DNA from: JAIQFL01 sp035295745
GTDB taxonomy: Bacteria > Acidobacteriota > Terriglobia > Bryobacterales > Bryobacteraceae
NCBI GenBank assembly: GCA_035295745.1
Contig: DATGIL010000013.1
Span: 118,411-182,410, forward strand
Length of the DNA: 64,000 bases
Direction of reading: 5' to 3'
The notes below the pieces were generated by a model. It ran no database searches. It saw only the letters and a list, made by a program, of their open reading frames with translations, and was not told the origin of the DNA. Positions 1 to 8,846 of this stretch are shown here, in pieces. Both the position numbers and the translations under genes were made by a program. Numbering within the stretch: the stretch's first letter is position 1; the number at the start of each line of letters is the position of its first letter.

Positions 1-1
1 G

Positions 2-172
2 CACGGCGGGATCGCGGTCGTGCTGGCCACTCTCACCGAAGGACTGGCCGAATATAATCTCGGCGATAGCGAGGTACTGACGATGTTCCTGGTGGTAGTG
101 GCGTGCGGCTACCTGTCGCTCGAGTTGGACAAGGAAGTCGTAGCCGCGCGCCCTGCACCAGCTACGCCGTGA
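2..172 (+). CDS. C-terminal end of a probable O-antigen ligase/polymerase (Wzy_C-like), cut by the window edge
   Basis: Only the last 56 residues are in the window, so the 5' part is missing. The fragment has a hydrophobic stretch (GIAVVLATLTEGLAEYNLGD), then GDSEVLTMFLVVVACGYLSL and a short charged/proline tail. A Gly-Leu...(E/D)-N-x-G-D-S-E-V run before the last transmembrane helix is a pattern I associate with O-antigen ligase-type membrane proteins, which join or polymerise surface polysaccharide at the periplasmic face. The stop codon overlaps the 3' end of the convergent gene by about 11 bp. The family call rests on a short tail and is tentative; that this is a coding 3' end is more secure than the function. 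Confidence 0.5.
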   Translation, partial: HGGIAVVLATLTEGLAEYNLGDSEVLTMFLVVVACGYLSLELDKEVVAARPAPATP

Positions 173-1112
173 CCGGCGGGACCAGCGTCTTCAGGAACTC
201 GTGCGCTGTTCGGAAGCCGCGCTTATACTGCTCCGTGAAATTCTGCCCGTTGTACGCCGGATAGTAGAAGGCGTCCTCGTTCTCGATGTTCATGGCGCCG
301 GAGTAACCTACTTCGGAAAGTACCGAGAAGAAGCCTTTCCAATCCACTGACCCGTAGCCGGGAATGCGGAATCGCCACCAGCGCACGTTGTCTACGGATT
401 GAATTCCGCTGCGGCGCAGGACATGCCACAGGATCTCGGTGTCCTTGAGGTGCACGTCGTAGATCTTGTCGGCGAAGTCGCGCGCGGCGGCGACGGGGTC
501 CATGAACTGCCACACCAGGTGCGATGGATCGAACTGCAGCCCTACGTGCGGGCTGTTGTTGAAGGCTTTGAAGAGCGCCTCCCACCCGAGGGGTCCGGTG
601 GCGATATTGGGGCCGCCGGCATAGGGCTCCCACAAGATCCGCACCTTGTTGGCTTCGCAGGCGGCGAAGTATTTCTCATTGTAGACGCGCACGATCTCGT
701 CCACCTGCTGTTGCAGCTTTTGCCCTTTGACGTTGCCCGACTGCCCGCCGATATTAGGAATGCCGAGCTTGCCGCACAACTCGATGCACTTCAGCGTATA
801 GGTATTCTGCTTTTCGCGATTGGCAGGGTCCGGATCGATGTGGTTCCCATCGACTGCGAGCGAGGAAACGTAGATTCCCGAGCGCTGAATCTTGTCTTTA
901 ATGGAGGCGATGGCGTTGTCATCCAACCGCGCAGGGTCGAGGCGCAGTTGCATGCTGGTGAAGCCTTCGGCTTTCACGAATTCCAGGTTCGCATCGGAGA
1001 ACTGGCACAGGACGCCAAGCTTGGGCTTCCAGTTGGCATAGCCGGCGCGCTGCGCCTGAGCGGCGGCAGCGGCGGAGATAGCGGTCAGAACAGTGCGTCG
1101 CGATAGGGTCAC
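162..1112 (-). CDS. Exported sugar phosphate isomerase/epimerase-like TIM-barrel protein
   Basis: 316 residues from a GTG start. The N-terminus reads TLSRRTVLTAISAAAAAQAQ, a Tat-like twin-Arg signal, followed by a xylose-isomerase-like TIM barrel. Metal-site-type motifs are visible: ILWEPYAGGPN, VGLQFDPSHLVWQ, YDVHLKDTEI and the C-terminal GAMNIENED. The family isomerises or epimerises sugars and polyols; the substrate here cannot be read. The frame stays open upstream to 1430, but a start beyond 1174 would run into the neighbouring gene, so the GTG at 1112 directly before the signal peptide is chosen. Transcribed downstream of the C45-type hydrolase with a 62-bp gap. A second exported isomerase of the same superfamily lies at 32.8 kb. 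Confidence 0.8.
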   Translation of the reverse strand: MTLSRRTVLTAISAAAAAQAQRAGYANWKPKLGVLCQFSDANLEFVKAEGFTSMQLRLDPARLDDNAIASIKDKIQRSGIYVSSLAVDGNHIDPDPANREKQNTYTLKCIELCGKLGIPNIGGQSGNVKGQKLQQQVDEIVRVYNEKYFAACEANKVRILWEPYAGGPNIATGPLGWEALFKAFNNSPHVGLQFDPSHLVWQFMDPVAAARDFADKIYDVHLKDTEILWHVLRRSGIQSVDNVRWWRFRIPGYGSVDWKGFFSVLSEVGYSGAMNIENEDAFYYPAYNGQNFTEQYKRGFRTAHEFLKTLVPPVTA

Positions 1113-1174
1113 GTCCTGACGATACTGCGGAATCACGTCGGGCCGCAACCCCAAGGTGCGGTTAATGCACGCGT

Positions 1175-2587
1175 TTACTTGGCGGTGAATTTCGCCCAGC
1201 CGCGTGCCGGCATATCTTTCAGGATGTCCTTCATCCACGCGAACTCCGGATGTTTGGCGAGATGCTCCTGCGACTTGTAGGAGATGCCGCAGGAGTGTCC
1301 CAGGGCGGCGCTCATCGTCATCTTCTCTGCGCCGGCGGCGTCGGTGATCTTGTTCTGTACCGCTCCTGCGGGTGCGTATGGTGCCTGCCACGTGCCCATG
1401 CCGCGCGGCGAAAACTCGATGTGGCCGCAAAGGGTCCGCTCGCTCGGTTCCACTTTGCCGGTATAGCTGTCGAAATGGTCCGCCAGGAACTTTTCGCCGG
1501 CAGCGACGTCAATCTTGCCCTTGTTCTGCTCCATCAGGGTGAGCCAGCGGGCGTGCCGGGCATTCTCGCTCTTGCTCTTGTCGTTGGGGTCGAACTCGGT
1601 CTCTTCCTTGATCAGCTTGGGATCGTTGGGGAAATTGGAGCCGACGAAGTAACCGTCTTTGGAGCGCTGCAGGATCACGTTCTTTAGTCCGAGCTCCAGA
1701 CTTGCCACTTCGTTGGTTTTGCGGTCGGCAACCAGCCAGTTGTTGGCATAGCCGCCATTGTTGCCCTCTTTCATGATCGCCGCGAAGTCGTCAATCGAAG
1801 CGGCATACTGCATCGCCTTGCGGGCGCGGACAAACTCCGGAATCGCGTTGGGATCGAATCCGCTGAATCCGCTGATGGTGGTCTCGGTGATAATGATCCC
1901 CGCGGCGTTGAGGCCGAAATCGTCGGCACTGTGGATCAGTCCGGCCGCGCCATCCATCAGAATGCGATTGCCCTTGGCAGGCACGATGTCGAACATGATA
2001 TTCCATCGCTCGCCTGACGAGTAGCTCGTCCAGTTGTTATGGCCGATCACGACGCGGCCGTCCTTGGTATAGCTTCCGGTGGCTGCGAAGGCGCTGCAGT
2101 GGTCGCCAGGGCCTTTCGCACCGTCCGCGGAACCAGTCGGAACCGGCGCAGACTTGTTGAGCCACTTATCGTAGTAGGGCAACTCGAGCCAGGCGTTCAT
2201 CGCCACGATGTCCCACACATCCAGCTTCACGCCGTGAGCGGCCAGGCCGTCGACAATACCGGTGAGTTCGTCGCGGTACTCCTGCTCGATATGAGGCCAG
2301 AAGACTTCACGCGCCGTCTTGCGAAAGAACTCCCAGTCCCGCTTCTCATCGTGAGTCATCTCTACGGAGATCGCCTTGAAATTGTCTTTAATCTCAGGCG
2401 CGAGAAGGTAACCATGCTGAAAACCGATGTCCGCCGGCGAGCCCTCCAGGTGCACCGGGATCCATCCGGCGCGCTCCGGCAGGCGGCCTGCCTTCTTCAA
2501 ACGAGGGTTAGTCACGGGTTCACGTGAAATGAGAGTTACGGCCAACCCGAGCAGGAGGACCGCGCAGAGAACGGGGATGCGACGCAT
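1175..2587 (-). CDS. C45-type / phospholipase B-like Ntn hydrolase, exported
   Basis: 470 residues from ATG at 2587. A hydrophobic signal (IPVLCAVLLLGLAVTLIS) is followed by GWIPVHLEGSPADIGFQHG, the substrate-recognition start seen in C45 acyltransferase / phospholipase-B-like proteins. The likely nucleophile is the Cys of GDHCSAFAATGSYTKDG, where family members self-cleave to expose an N-terminal Cys; VVIGHNNW and NAAGIIITETT follow as expected. The family hydrolyses amide or ester bonds, but the substrate is unknown. A longer start (17 residues upstream) is possible, but the chosen ATG puts the signal peptide at the N-terminus. The start lies 41 bp from the divergent selD start, so the two promoters must be interleaved. 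Confidence 0.75.
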   Translation of the reverse strand: MRRIPVLCAVLLLGLAVTLISREPVTNPRLKKAGRLPERAGWIPVHLEGSPADIGFQHGYLLAPEIKDNFKAISVEMTHDEKRDWEFFRKTAREVFWPHIEQEYRDELTGIVDGLAAHGVKLDVWDIVAMNAWLELPYYDKWLNKSAPVPTGSADGAKGPGDHCSAFAATGSYTKDGRVVIGHNNWTSYSSGERWNIMFDIVPAKGNRILMDGAAGLIHSADDFGLNAAGIIITETTISGFSGFDPNAIPEFVRARKAMQYAASIDDFAAIMKEGNNGGYANNWLVADRKTNEVASLELGLKNVILQRSKDGYFVGSNFPNDPKLIKEETEFDPNDKSKSENARHARWLTLMEQNKGKIDVAAGEKFLADHFDSYTGKVEPSERTLCGHIEFSPRGMGTWQAPYAPAGAVQNKITDAAGAEKMTMSAALGHSCGISYKSQEHLAKHPEFAWMKDILKDMPARGWAKFTAK

Positions 2588-2628
2588 CCCGCTATTATAT
2601 AGAAGGTCGTCCGATCGAGGGAGTTTGA

Positions 2629-3657
2629 ATGGAAGCATACACCCAGACGCGCAAACTCACGGCCCACGTGAAGGCCGCGGGTTGAGCGTCGAAGCTGAGT
2701 CCAAAGTTATTGGACAAGGTGCTGGCTGCGGTGCCCCGCTGGGGTAATGAGAACGTGCTGGTAGGGTTTGACACGGCCGACGATGCGGGCGTGTACAAGC
2801 TGACGCCGGAGCTCGCTCTCGTGCAGACCGTGGACTTCTTCACCCCGATCGTCGACGATCCATTCACTTTCGGCGCGATCGCGGCGGCGAATTCGTTGAG
2901 CGATGTTTATGCGATGGGCGGACGGCCCGTTTCGTCGCTGTCTGTTCTGGCTTATCCTCCCAAGGAAGACTTTGCGGACCTCGAGCAGATTCTGAAGGGA
3001 GGCGCCGAAAAGATGCGCGAGGCCGGATGTGCGATCCTGGGAGGCCACAGCATTGCCGGAGACGAGATTCTCTTCGGGTATGCGGTCACCGGGCTGGTGC
3101 ATCCGGAGCGCTTCAAACCCAATGGCGGTGCGCGTCCGGGAGATTCGCTGGTCTTCACCAAGCGCATCGGAACGGGAGTGATTTCTACAGCGCTGAAGCG
3201 CGGGATCGCGTCGGACGAGCATGTGGCGGCGTCGATGGAATCGATGATGACCCTGAATCGGCGTGCCTGCGAAGAGATGCTGCGCTTCGATGTGCATGGA
3301 TGCACGGACGTGACTGGCTTCGGACTGATCGGGCACGCGCGCGAGATGGCATTGGCGAGCAACGTCACAATCGAGATCGCGGTGGATTGCGTCCGCTTCC
3401 TGCCGGGGGCTCTCGAGTACGCCCGGCAAGGCGCGATCCCTGGGGGGCTAAAGAATAATCGCGAGTTCGCGGAATGCGCGGTGGAGGGCCAGGCAGAGGC
3501 GGGCGTGGAGGACCTACTCTATGACCCACAAACCTCCGGCGGCCTGCTGATCGCGCTGCCCGAAACGGACGCCGCCTCGCTGGTAAAATCCCTGGAGGGA
3601 GCTTATCTCATCGGCCGTGTCTTGACGCGGCAGGAGAAACCGATCCGACTGATATGA
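2629..3657 (+). CDS. selD: Selenide, water dikinase, itself a selenoprotein (in-frame TGA read as Sec)
   Basis: SelD makes selenophosphate from selenide and ATP, the selenium donor for selenocysteine-tRNA and selenouridine. A naive call would begin at TTG 2710 (315 aa), lacking the catalytic N-terminus. Reading upstream in the same frame gives ATG at 2629 behind a good ribosome site (GAGGGAG), then ...HVKAAG-U-ASKLSPKLL, with TGA at 2683-2685 as residue 19. This aligns with E. coli GAGCGCKISP: the TGA sits at catalytic Cys17 and Lys22 at Lys20. Full length is then 342 residues, normal for SelD. Downstream motifs agree: DDAGVYKL, QTVDFFTPIVDDP, ANSLSDVYAMGG, LGGHSIAGDE, and the C-terminal DPQTSGGLL. 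A bSECIS-like hairpin follows the TGA. Overlaps pyrF by 4 bp. Sec-containing SelD is known in other bacteria; use of Sec here is inferred. Confidence 0.9.
2699..2715 (+). promoter_or_regulatory. bSECIS-like hairpin for Sec insertion in selD
   Basis: GTCCAA / TTGGAC form a perfect 6-bp stem around the 5-nt loop AGTTA. The loop begins 19 nt after the TGA codon (2683-2685) and has G at its second position. Both properties fit the bacterial SECIS pattern (small apical loop with an early G, roughly 16-37 nt after UGA) that binds SelB. The hairpin is inside the coding sequence, as bacterial SECIS elements are. Confidence 0.7.
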
Positions 3658-4352
3658 GTGACAATCCGATCATCGTGGCACTGGATGTGGAATCGGCTGC
3701 GGAGGCGCGGGCATTGGTCCGCCAGCTTGGGAGCCGGATCGACTTCTACAAAGTCGGGATGGAACTGTATGCCGCGGCCGGCATGGATATTGTGAAGGAG
3801 CTGCTCGACGAGGGGAAGCGCGTCTTCCTCGACTTGAAGCTGTACGACATTCCGGAAACGGTGAAGCGGACGGTGGCGCAGGTCTCGCGCGCGGGGGCGA
3901 CCTTCCTGACGGTCCACGCGGTCAGTTCCGTGATGCGCGCCGCGGTGGACGGCCGGAACGGAAATGGGCTCAAGCTTCTGGCGGTGACAGTGCTGACCAG
4001 CTTCGGGCAGGCGGACCTGGAAGATCTGGGATACACCTGCGAAATCTCGGAGATGGTCAAGATTCGGACGCGCCAGGCGGTGGACGCGGGTGTGGATGGA
4101 GTAGTCGCGTCGCCGCTCGAAGCGGTGGCAGTGAGGAAGATCTTGGGGCCGGGGCGGATTCTCGTAACTCCCGGAGTACGATCGGAAGGACGGGCTCGCG
4201 CCGATCAGAAGCGCGTGGCGACGCCCGCCGAGGCGATGCGGGACGGCGCCAACTATCTCGTACTAGGACGCCAGATTACTCGGGCGGCCGACCCGGCGGC
4301 AGAGTCGGAACGGGTTTTGGATGAGATACAGAGTACAATGAAAATGTCGTAG
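3654..4352 (+). CDS. pyrF: Orotidine 5'-phosphate decarboxylase
   Basis: 232 residues, the normal size for the short bacterial enzyme that converts OMP to UMP, the last step of UMP synthesis. The start IIVALDVESAAEA is the first barrel strand; FLDLKLYDIPETV carries the catalytic Asp-x-Lys-x-x-Asp. TVHAVSS, VTPGVR and YLVLGRQITRAADP are phosphate-binding barrel segments. The ATG overlaps the selD stop (ATGA), so the two genes are probably translationally coupled, although their pathways are unrelated. Confidence 0.95.
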   Translation: MSDNPIIVALDVESAAEARALVRQLGSRIDFYKVGMELYAAAGMDIVKELLDEGKRVFLDLKLYDIPETVKRTVAQVSRAGATFLTVHAVSSVMRAAVDGRNGNGLKLLAVTVLTSFGQADLEDLGYTCEISEMVKIRTRQAVDAGVDGVVASPLEAVAVRKILGPGRILVTPGVRSEGRARADQKRVATPAEAMRDGANYLVLGRQITRAADPAAESERVLDEIQSTMKMS

Positions 4353-4378
4353 ATCCGCCCGTACCGGAGCTGCCTCCC

Positions 4379-4739
4379 CTGACGACTGACGAACGGCTTG
4401 ACCGCATCGACCAGAAGCTCGAACTCTTAATCCAGGCAGTTGGACAGACGAATCAGTCACTGGCCGAGACTAATAAGGCCTTTAGCGAAATCGAACGAAG
4501 GCGCGGCCGAAACCAGGAATGCCGTTCGGAAGATCAAAGAAACAGTAGCCGTGCTTGCCCACCGGGTTGACCTCACCGAGGCACGGCATACCAGCACACA
4601 CGCCCGCATACTGAGTATGGATGCCCGAATGGAAGGGGTGAACTGGCGTTTGGACCGCATCGAGTTGTTAAGCCGGCGTGTCGAGATTCTCGAACAGGCG
4701 ATCGCGAAAACTTCCACCATCATGATCGTCGAGAGCTGA
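4379..4739 (+). pseudogene. Frameshifted coiled-coil protein (hypothetical)
   Basis: Two frames share one coiled-coil pattern. The first (from about 4379) reads TTDERLDRIDQKLELLIQAV and continues through QSLAETNKAFSEIE to a stop at 4568. The second reads AAETRNAVRKIKETVAVLAH through LDRIELLSRRVEILEQAIAK to a TGA at 4737. Skipping one base near 4496 joins them into one heptad-rich protein with no loss of pattern, so this is a single-base frameshift. No ordinary start codon is visible in the first frame, which runs back into the end of pyrF. It may be a decayed gene, a sequencing error or, less likely, recoding. No function is recognised. Confidence 0.5.
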
Positions 4740-4755
4740 TACGGGCAGCTCAGCT
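4734..4755. terminator. Possible bidirectional terminator hairpin between convergent genes
   Basis: AGCTGA (4734-4739) and TCAGCT (4750-4755) pair around a 10-nt loop. Each arm contains the stop codon of one of the two convergent reading frames (TGA of the coiled-coil ORF; TGA of argR on the other strand). The stem is short and has no clear T-tract, so the call is weak. Confidence 0.3.
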
Positions 4756-5187
4756 TCGATCCAGCAATTCCAACAGCTTCTCCTGTACCGCCTCACCGGT
4801 CGGACCATCGGGTGTAATCACTAAAATCGTATCGTCGCCTGCGATGGTGCCGATGACTTGCGGCCACTCTTCGTTATCCAGTGCCACCGCGACCGAGTTC
4901 GCATGCCCGGGGGACGTCTTCAACACAATCAGATTTTGAGCGCGAAGAACATCCTTCAGAAACTCGGCCGCCAGCATCGAGAATTCGGGACCGGTCTCTT
5001 CGGGCGCCATCTCCTGGTAGCCGTCCCGGGTCTTGACCAGGCGCAGGTCGCGAATGTCGCGGGAAAGCGTCACTTGCGTGGCTGCGATTCCTAACTTTCC
5101 AAGTTCGTGGGCCAAATCCTCCTGCGTCGAAATCTTCATTCCGCGAATCAGCTTGAGGATTTGCCCCTGCCGGTAAGTCTTGGTCAT
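4750..5187 (-). CDS. argR: Arginine repressor
   Basis: 145 residues. The N-terminal winged helix-turn-helix includes STQEDLAHELGKLGI and the recognition segment TQVTLSRDIRDL. The C-terminal hexamerisation/arginine-binding domain includes SPGHANSVAVALD and GTIAGDDTILVI, the arginine-site signature. With arginine bound, ArgR represses biosynthetic genes by binding ARG boxes. It is the last gene of argF-argG-argH-argR, its ATG overlapping the argH stop, so its expression is presumably autoregulated through the boxes upstream of argF. Confidence 0.95.
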   Translation of the reverse strand: MTKTYRQGQILKLIRGMKISTQEDLAHELGKLGIAATQVTLSRDIRDLRLVKTRDGYQEMAPEETGPEFSMLAAEFLKDVLRAQNLIVLKTSPGHANSVAVALDNEEWPQVIGTIAGDDTILVITPDGPTGEAVQEKLLELLDRS

Positions 5188-6566
5188 ACCATCATCCTTT
5201 CGAGGCGCTCCTGAGCGGCAGTGAGCGCTGCAGCCACCACGTCCGGACCGGTTCCGCCGGGAACTTCGCGAGAACGCATGCCGCAGCGGGGATTCAGCAG
5301 GCCCGCCATCGCGCCTGTAAACTCGGGCGCAAAGCGCTGCATCTCCTCGGGAGTCCAGTCTGCCGGCTTCTTGCCGCTGCGAACGCTTTCGAGCACGAAG
5401 CGTCCGACAATCTGATGCGCCTGGTGGAACGGTGTTCCGGCGCGCGCTAATGCTTCGGCCAAGTCGGTCGCCACCACCCAGCTCTCTTCCGCGGCGGTCG
5501 CCGGCCGCGCCACATTCAGCTTTACGGACTCCACCACCACGCGCGCCATTTCGAGCGATCCGCGCAACTGCCCGGCCGCTTCAAAGAGAGGAACCTTGTC
5601 CTCCTGCATATCGCGATTGTAGGTCATCGGCAGGCCCTTCATCGTCACCATCAACGATGTCAGGCAGCCCATCACTCTGCCGCTCTTACCGCGAATCAGC
5701 TCCAACGAATCGGGGTTCTTCTTCTGGGGCATCAAGCTTGATCCGCTGGTGACGCCATCCCCCAATTCCATCCATCCGAACTCCTCACTTGAATAAAGGA
5801 TCCAGTCCTCCGCCAGGCGGCTCAGATGCAGCATGGTTACACTGGCAGCGTACAGGAAATCGAGTGCGAAATCGCGGTCGCCCGAGACATCCATGCTGTT
5901 CGCGGTGATGTCTTCGAAGTTCAGATCGGCGGCGATGGCCGCGCGATCGAAGGGGAATCCGCTTCCCGCAAGGGCTCCCGACCCGAGCGGCATCAGGTTG
6001 GAGCGGCGGCGGGCATCGCCGAAACGCTCCCAGTCGCGCGCGAACATTTCGAAGTAAGCGAGCACGTAGTGCGGCCACAAAACTGCCTGTGCGCGGCGCA
6101 TGTGCGTATAACCGGGGATCACCGCGTCGGGGTAGGCCTGCGCGAGGTGGACCAGCGCGCCCATGAGGCCGCAGATCAGCTCGCGAATATCGTCGCATTC
6201 GGAGCGCAGCCAGAGCCGGGTATCGAGCGAGACCTGCTCGTTGCGGCTGCGGCCCGTATGAATCTTGTCCGCGACTGCGCCGGCCCGCTCCTTCAACTTG
6301 CGAATCACCAGCGTGTGGACGTCTTCGTCCGTGGCGCCGGCGTAGAAAGCGGGGTCGGCGGACTCCGCGAGAAGCTGGTCGAACGCCGACACAATGGTGG
6401 CACGCTCCTCCGCCGTCAGAATGCCGACCCGTTCCAGGGCGCGCGCGAAAGCTTGCGAGCCCTGGATGTCGGCATTAATCAGCCGGCGATCGAAGTCGAG
6501 CGATCCGGAAAATCGCTCGAAGACTTCAGATGGTGCAGATTCGAAACGGCCGCCCCAGAGCTTCAT
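5184..6566 (-). CDS. argH: Argininosuccinate lyase
   Basis: 460 residues, full length. Cleaves argininosuccinate to arginine and fumarate, the last step of arginine synthesis. The fumarase/aspartase superfamily signature GSSLMPQKKNPD is intact, as are LWGGRFES at the N-terminus, DEDVHTLVIRKL, HTGRSRNEQV and PGYTHMRRAQ. Both ends overlap neighbours by 4 bp (argG upstream, argR downstream), showing a tightly coupled operon. Confidence 0.97.
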   Translation of the reverse strand: MKLWGGRFESAPSEVFERFSGSLDFDRRLINADIQGSQAFARALERVGILTAEERATIVSAFDQLLAESADPAFYAGATDEDVHTLVIRKLKERAGAVADKIHTGRSRNEQVSLDTRLWLRSECDDIRELICGLMGALVHLAQAYPDAVIPGYTHMRRAQAVLWPHYVLAYFEMFARDWERFGDARRRSNLMPLGSGALAGSGFPFDRAAIAADLNFEDITANSMDVSGDRDFALDFLYAASVTMLHLSRLAEDWILYSSEEFGWMELGDGVTSGSSLMPQKKNPDSLELIRGKSGRVMGCLTSLMVTMKGLPMTYNRDMQEDKVPLFEAAGQLRGSLEMARVVVESVKLNVARPATAAEESWVVATDLAEALARAGTPFHQAHQIVGRFVLESVRSGKKPADWTPEEMQRFAPEFTGAMAGLLNPRCGMRSREVPGGTGPDVVAAALTAAQERLERMMV

Positions 6567-7783
6567 TCGCCGCCCTTGCTGCCGAGACTCTTCAGAGCCC
6601 GCACCTTGATCGGCAAGCCCACCAGGTTGATGAAGCCCAGCGCATCCTTCTGGTCATAGCTCGCGCCCATGGTGAAGCTGGCGATGTCGAGAGAGTAGAG
6701 AGAGAAGGGGGACTTACGCGAGATCGGTTCGATGTTCCCTTTGTAGAGGCTCAGCTTCACTTCGCCGGTAGTGGTTTCGCTGACCTTCTCGAAGAATGCG
6801 TCGAGCGCCTCGCGAAGTGGAGTGAACCACAAACCGTTGTACACCATCTCCGCATATTCCAGCGCGCGCTGTTGCTTGTAGTGCAGCGTGTTTTTGTCGA
6901 GCGTCAGCGCTTCCAACTCCCGGATGGCGAACATGATCAGCGACCCACCGGGAGTCTCGTAGCAGCCGCGCGACTTCATTCCTACGAAACGATTCTCCAC
7001 CAGGTCGATCCGTCCGATGCCGTGTTCCGCGCCGATGGCGTTGAGAGTTTCAAGAAGTTCGAAAGCCTTCATACTCTTGCCATTCACTGCGACCGGCACG
7101 CCGTTCTCGAACGCGATGGTCACTTCGCCCGGCTTGTCCGGTGCTTCCGCGGGACTCTTCGTGAGCATCCAGATGTCGTCAGGAGCGCGGTTGGCGGGAT
7201 CTTCCAACGCGCCGCCCTCGTGCGAGATGTGCCAGATGTTGCGGTCGCGGCTGTAGATCTTGGTGGTCGACGCGGAGATCGGCACGTTGTGCTTCGCGGC
7301 GTAGTCAATCGCGTCCTCACGGGACACGATTGTCCACTCGCGCCATGGTGCAATCACCGGCAGTTCGGGAGCCAGCGCCTTGTAAGTGAGCTCGAATCGA
7401 ACCTGGTCGTTGCCTTTTCCGGTGCAGCCGTGCGCGAGCGCGTCACAGCCGGTAGCGAGTGCGACTTGTACCTGTTTGCTGGCAAGCAGCGGCCGCGCGA
7501 TCGAAGTGCCGAGCAGATACTTATGCTCGTAGACACCGCCCGAGCGGACCATTTTCCAGAGATATTGGGACACGAACTCTTCGCGCATGTCCTCGATGTG
7601 GACTTCGGCGGCGCCGGTTTTGAGCGCTTTCTGCTCCAGGCCAGTCAGTTCATCGGCGCCCTGGCCAATATCGCCGCACACCGCGACGACTTCGCATCCG
7701 TAGTTTTCCTTCAACCACGGAATGATGACAGAGGTATCCAACCCGCCCGAGTAGGCGAGAGCTACTTTCTTCGGTTTGGTCAT
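6563..7783 (-). CDS. argG: Argininosuccinate synthase
   Basis: 406 residues. Condenses citrulline and aspartate using ATP to give argininosuccinate. The P-loop-like ATP site AYSGGLDTSVIIPWL lies at the N-terminus; further family segments are ATGCDALAHGCTGKGNDQVRF (nucleotide/citrulline region), DRNIWHISHEGGALEDP and the C-terminal TMGASYDQKDALGFINLVGL. It begins 6 bp after the argF stop and overlaps argH. Confidence 0.97.
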   Translation of the reverse strand: MTKPKKVALAYSGGLDTSVIIPWLKENYGCEVVAVCGDIGQGADELTGLEQKALKTGAAEVHIEDMREEFVSQYLWKMVRSGGVYEHKYLLGTSIARPLLASKQVQVALATGCDALAHGCTGKGNDQVRFELTYKALAPELPVIAPWREWTIVSREDAIDYAAKHNVPISASTTKIYSRDRNIWHISHEGGALEDPANRAPDDIWMLTKSPAEAPDKPGEVTIAFENGVPVAVNGKSMKAFELLETLNAIGAEHGIGRIDLVENRFVGMKSRGCYETPGGSLIMFAIRELEALTLDKNTLHYKQQRALEYAEMVYNGLWFTPLREALDAFFEKVSETTTGEVKLSLYKGNIEPISRKSPFSLYSLDIASFTMGASYDQKDALGFINLVGLPIKVRALKSLGSKGGE

Positions 7784-7789
7784 ATTCGA

Positions 7790-8734
<945 letters not shown>

Positions 8735-8751
8735 GGGGTGTCGTTGTTCTG

Positions 8752-8765
8752 TGAATGTTTATTCA
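8752..8765 (-). promoter_or_regulatory. ARG box 1 (ArgR operator) upstream of argF
   Basis: TGAATGTTTATTCA is a perfect palindrome in both half-sites and matches the E. coli ARG-box core TGAATnnnnATTCA. It lies 18-31 bp upstream of the argF ATG, where ArgR would block initiation or the ribosome site. ArgR is encoded at the end of the same operon, closing an autoregulatory loop. Confidence 0.85.
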
Positions 8766-8771
8766 CTGATA

Positions 8772-8789
8772 TGAATAATCACACATTCA
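8772..8789 (-). promoter_or_regulatory. ARG box 2 (imperfect)
   Basis: TGAAT and ATTCA half-sites recur at 8772-8776 and 8785-8789, with wider spacing than the canonical box. Paired ARG boxes are usual for a hexameric ArgR. The region reading toward argF also holds TTGAAT, a possible -35 element overlapping this box. The second site is weaker than the first. Confidence 0.5.
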
Positions 8790-8846
8790 AAGACGGGCGT
8801 CAAGTCCCAAAAGGCCAGGCGGAACGTGCTAGCAGGCGGTCACTGA

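Noticed and set aside
2710..3657. Truncated SelD starting at TTG 2710
   Set aside because: It would lack the catalytic residue and Lys; the upstream in-frame ATG with Sec codon gives a full-length enzyme.
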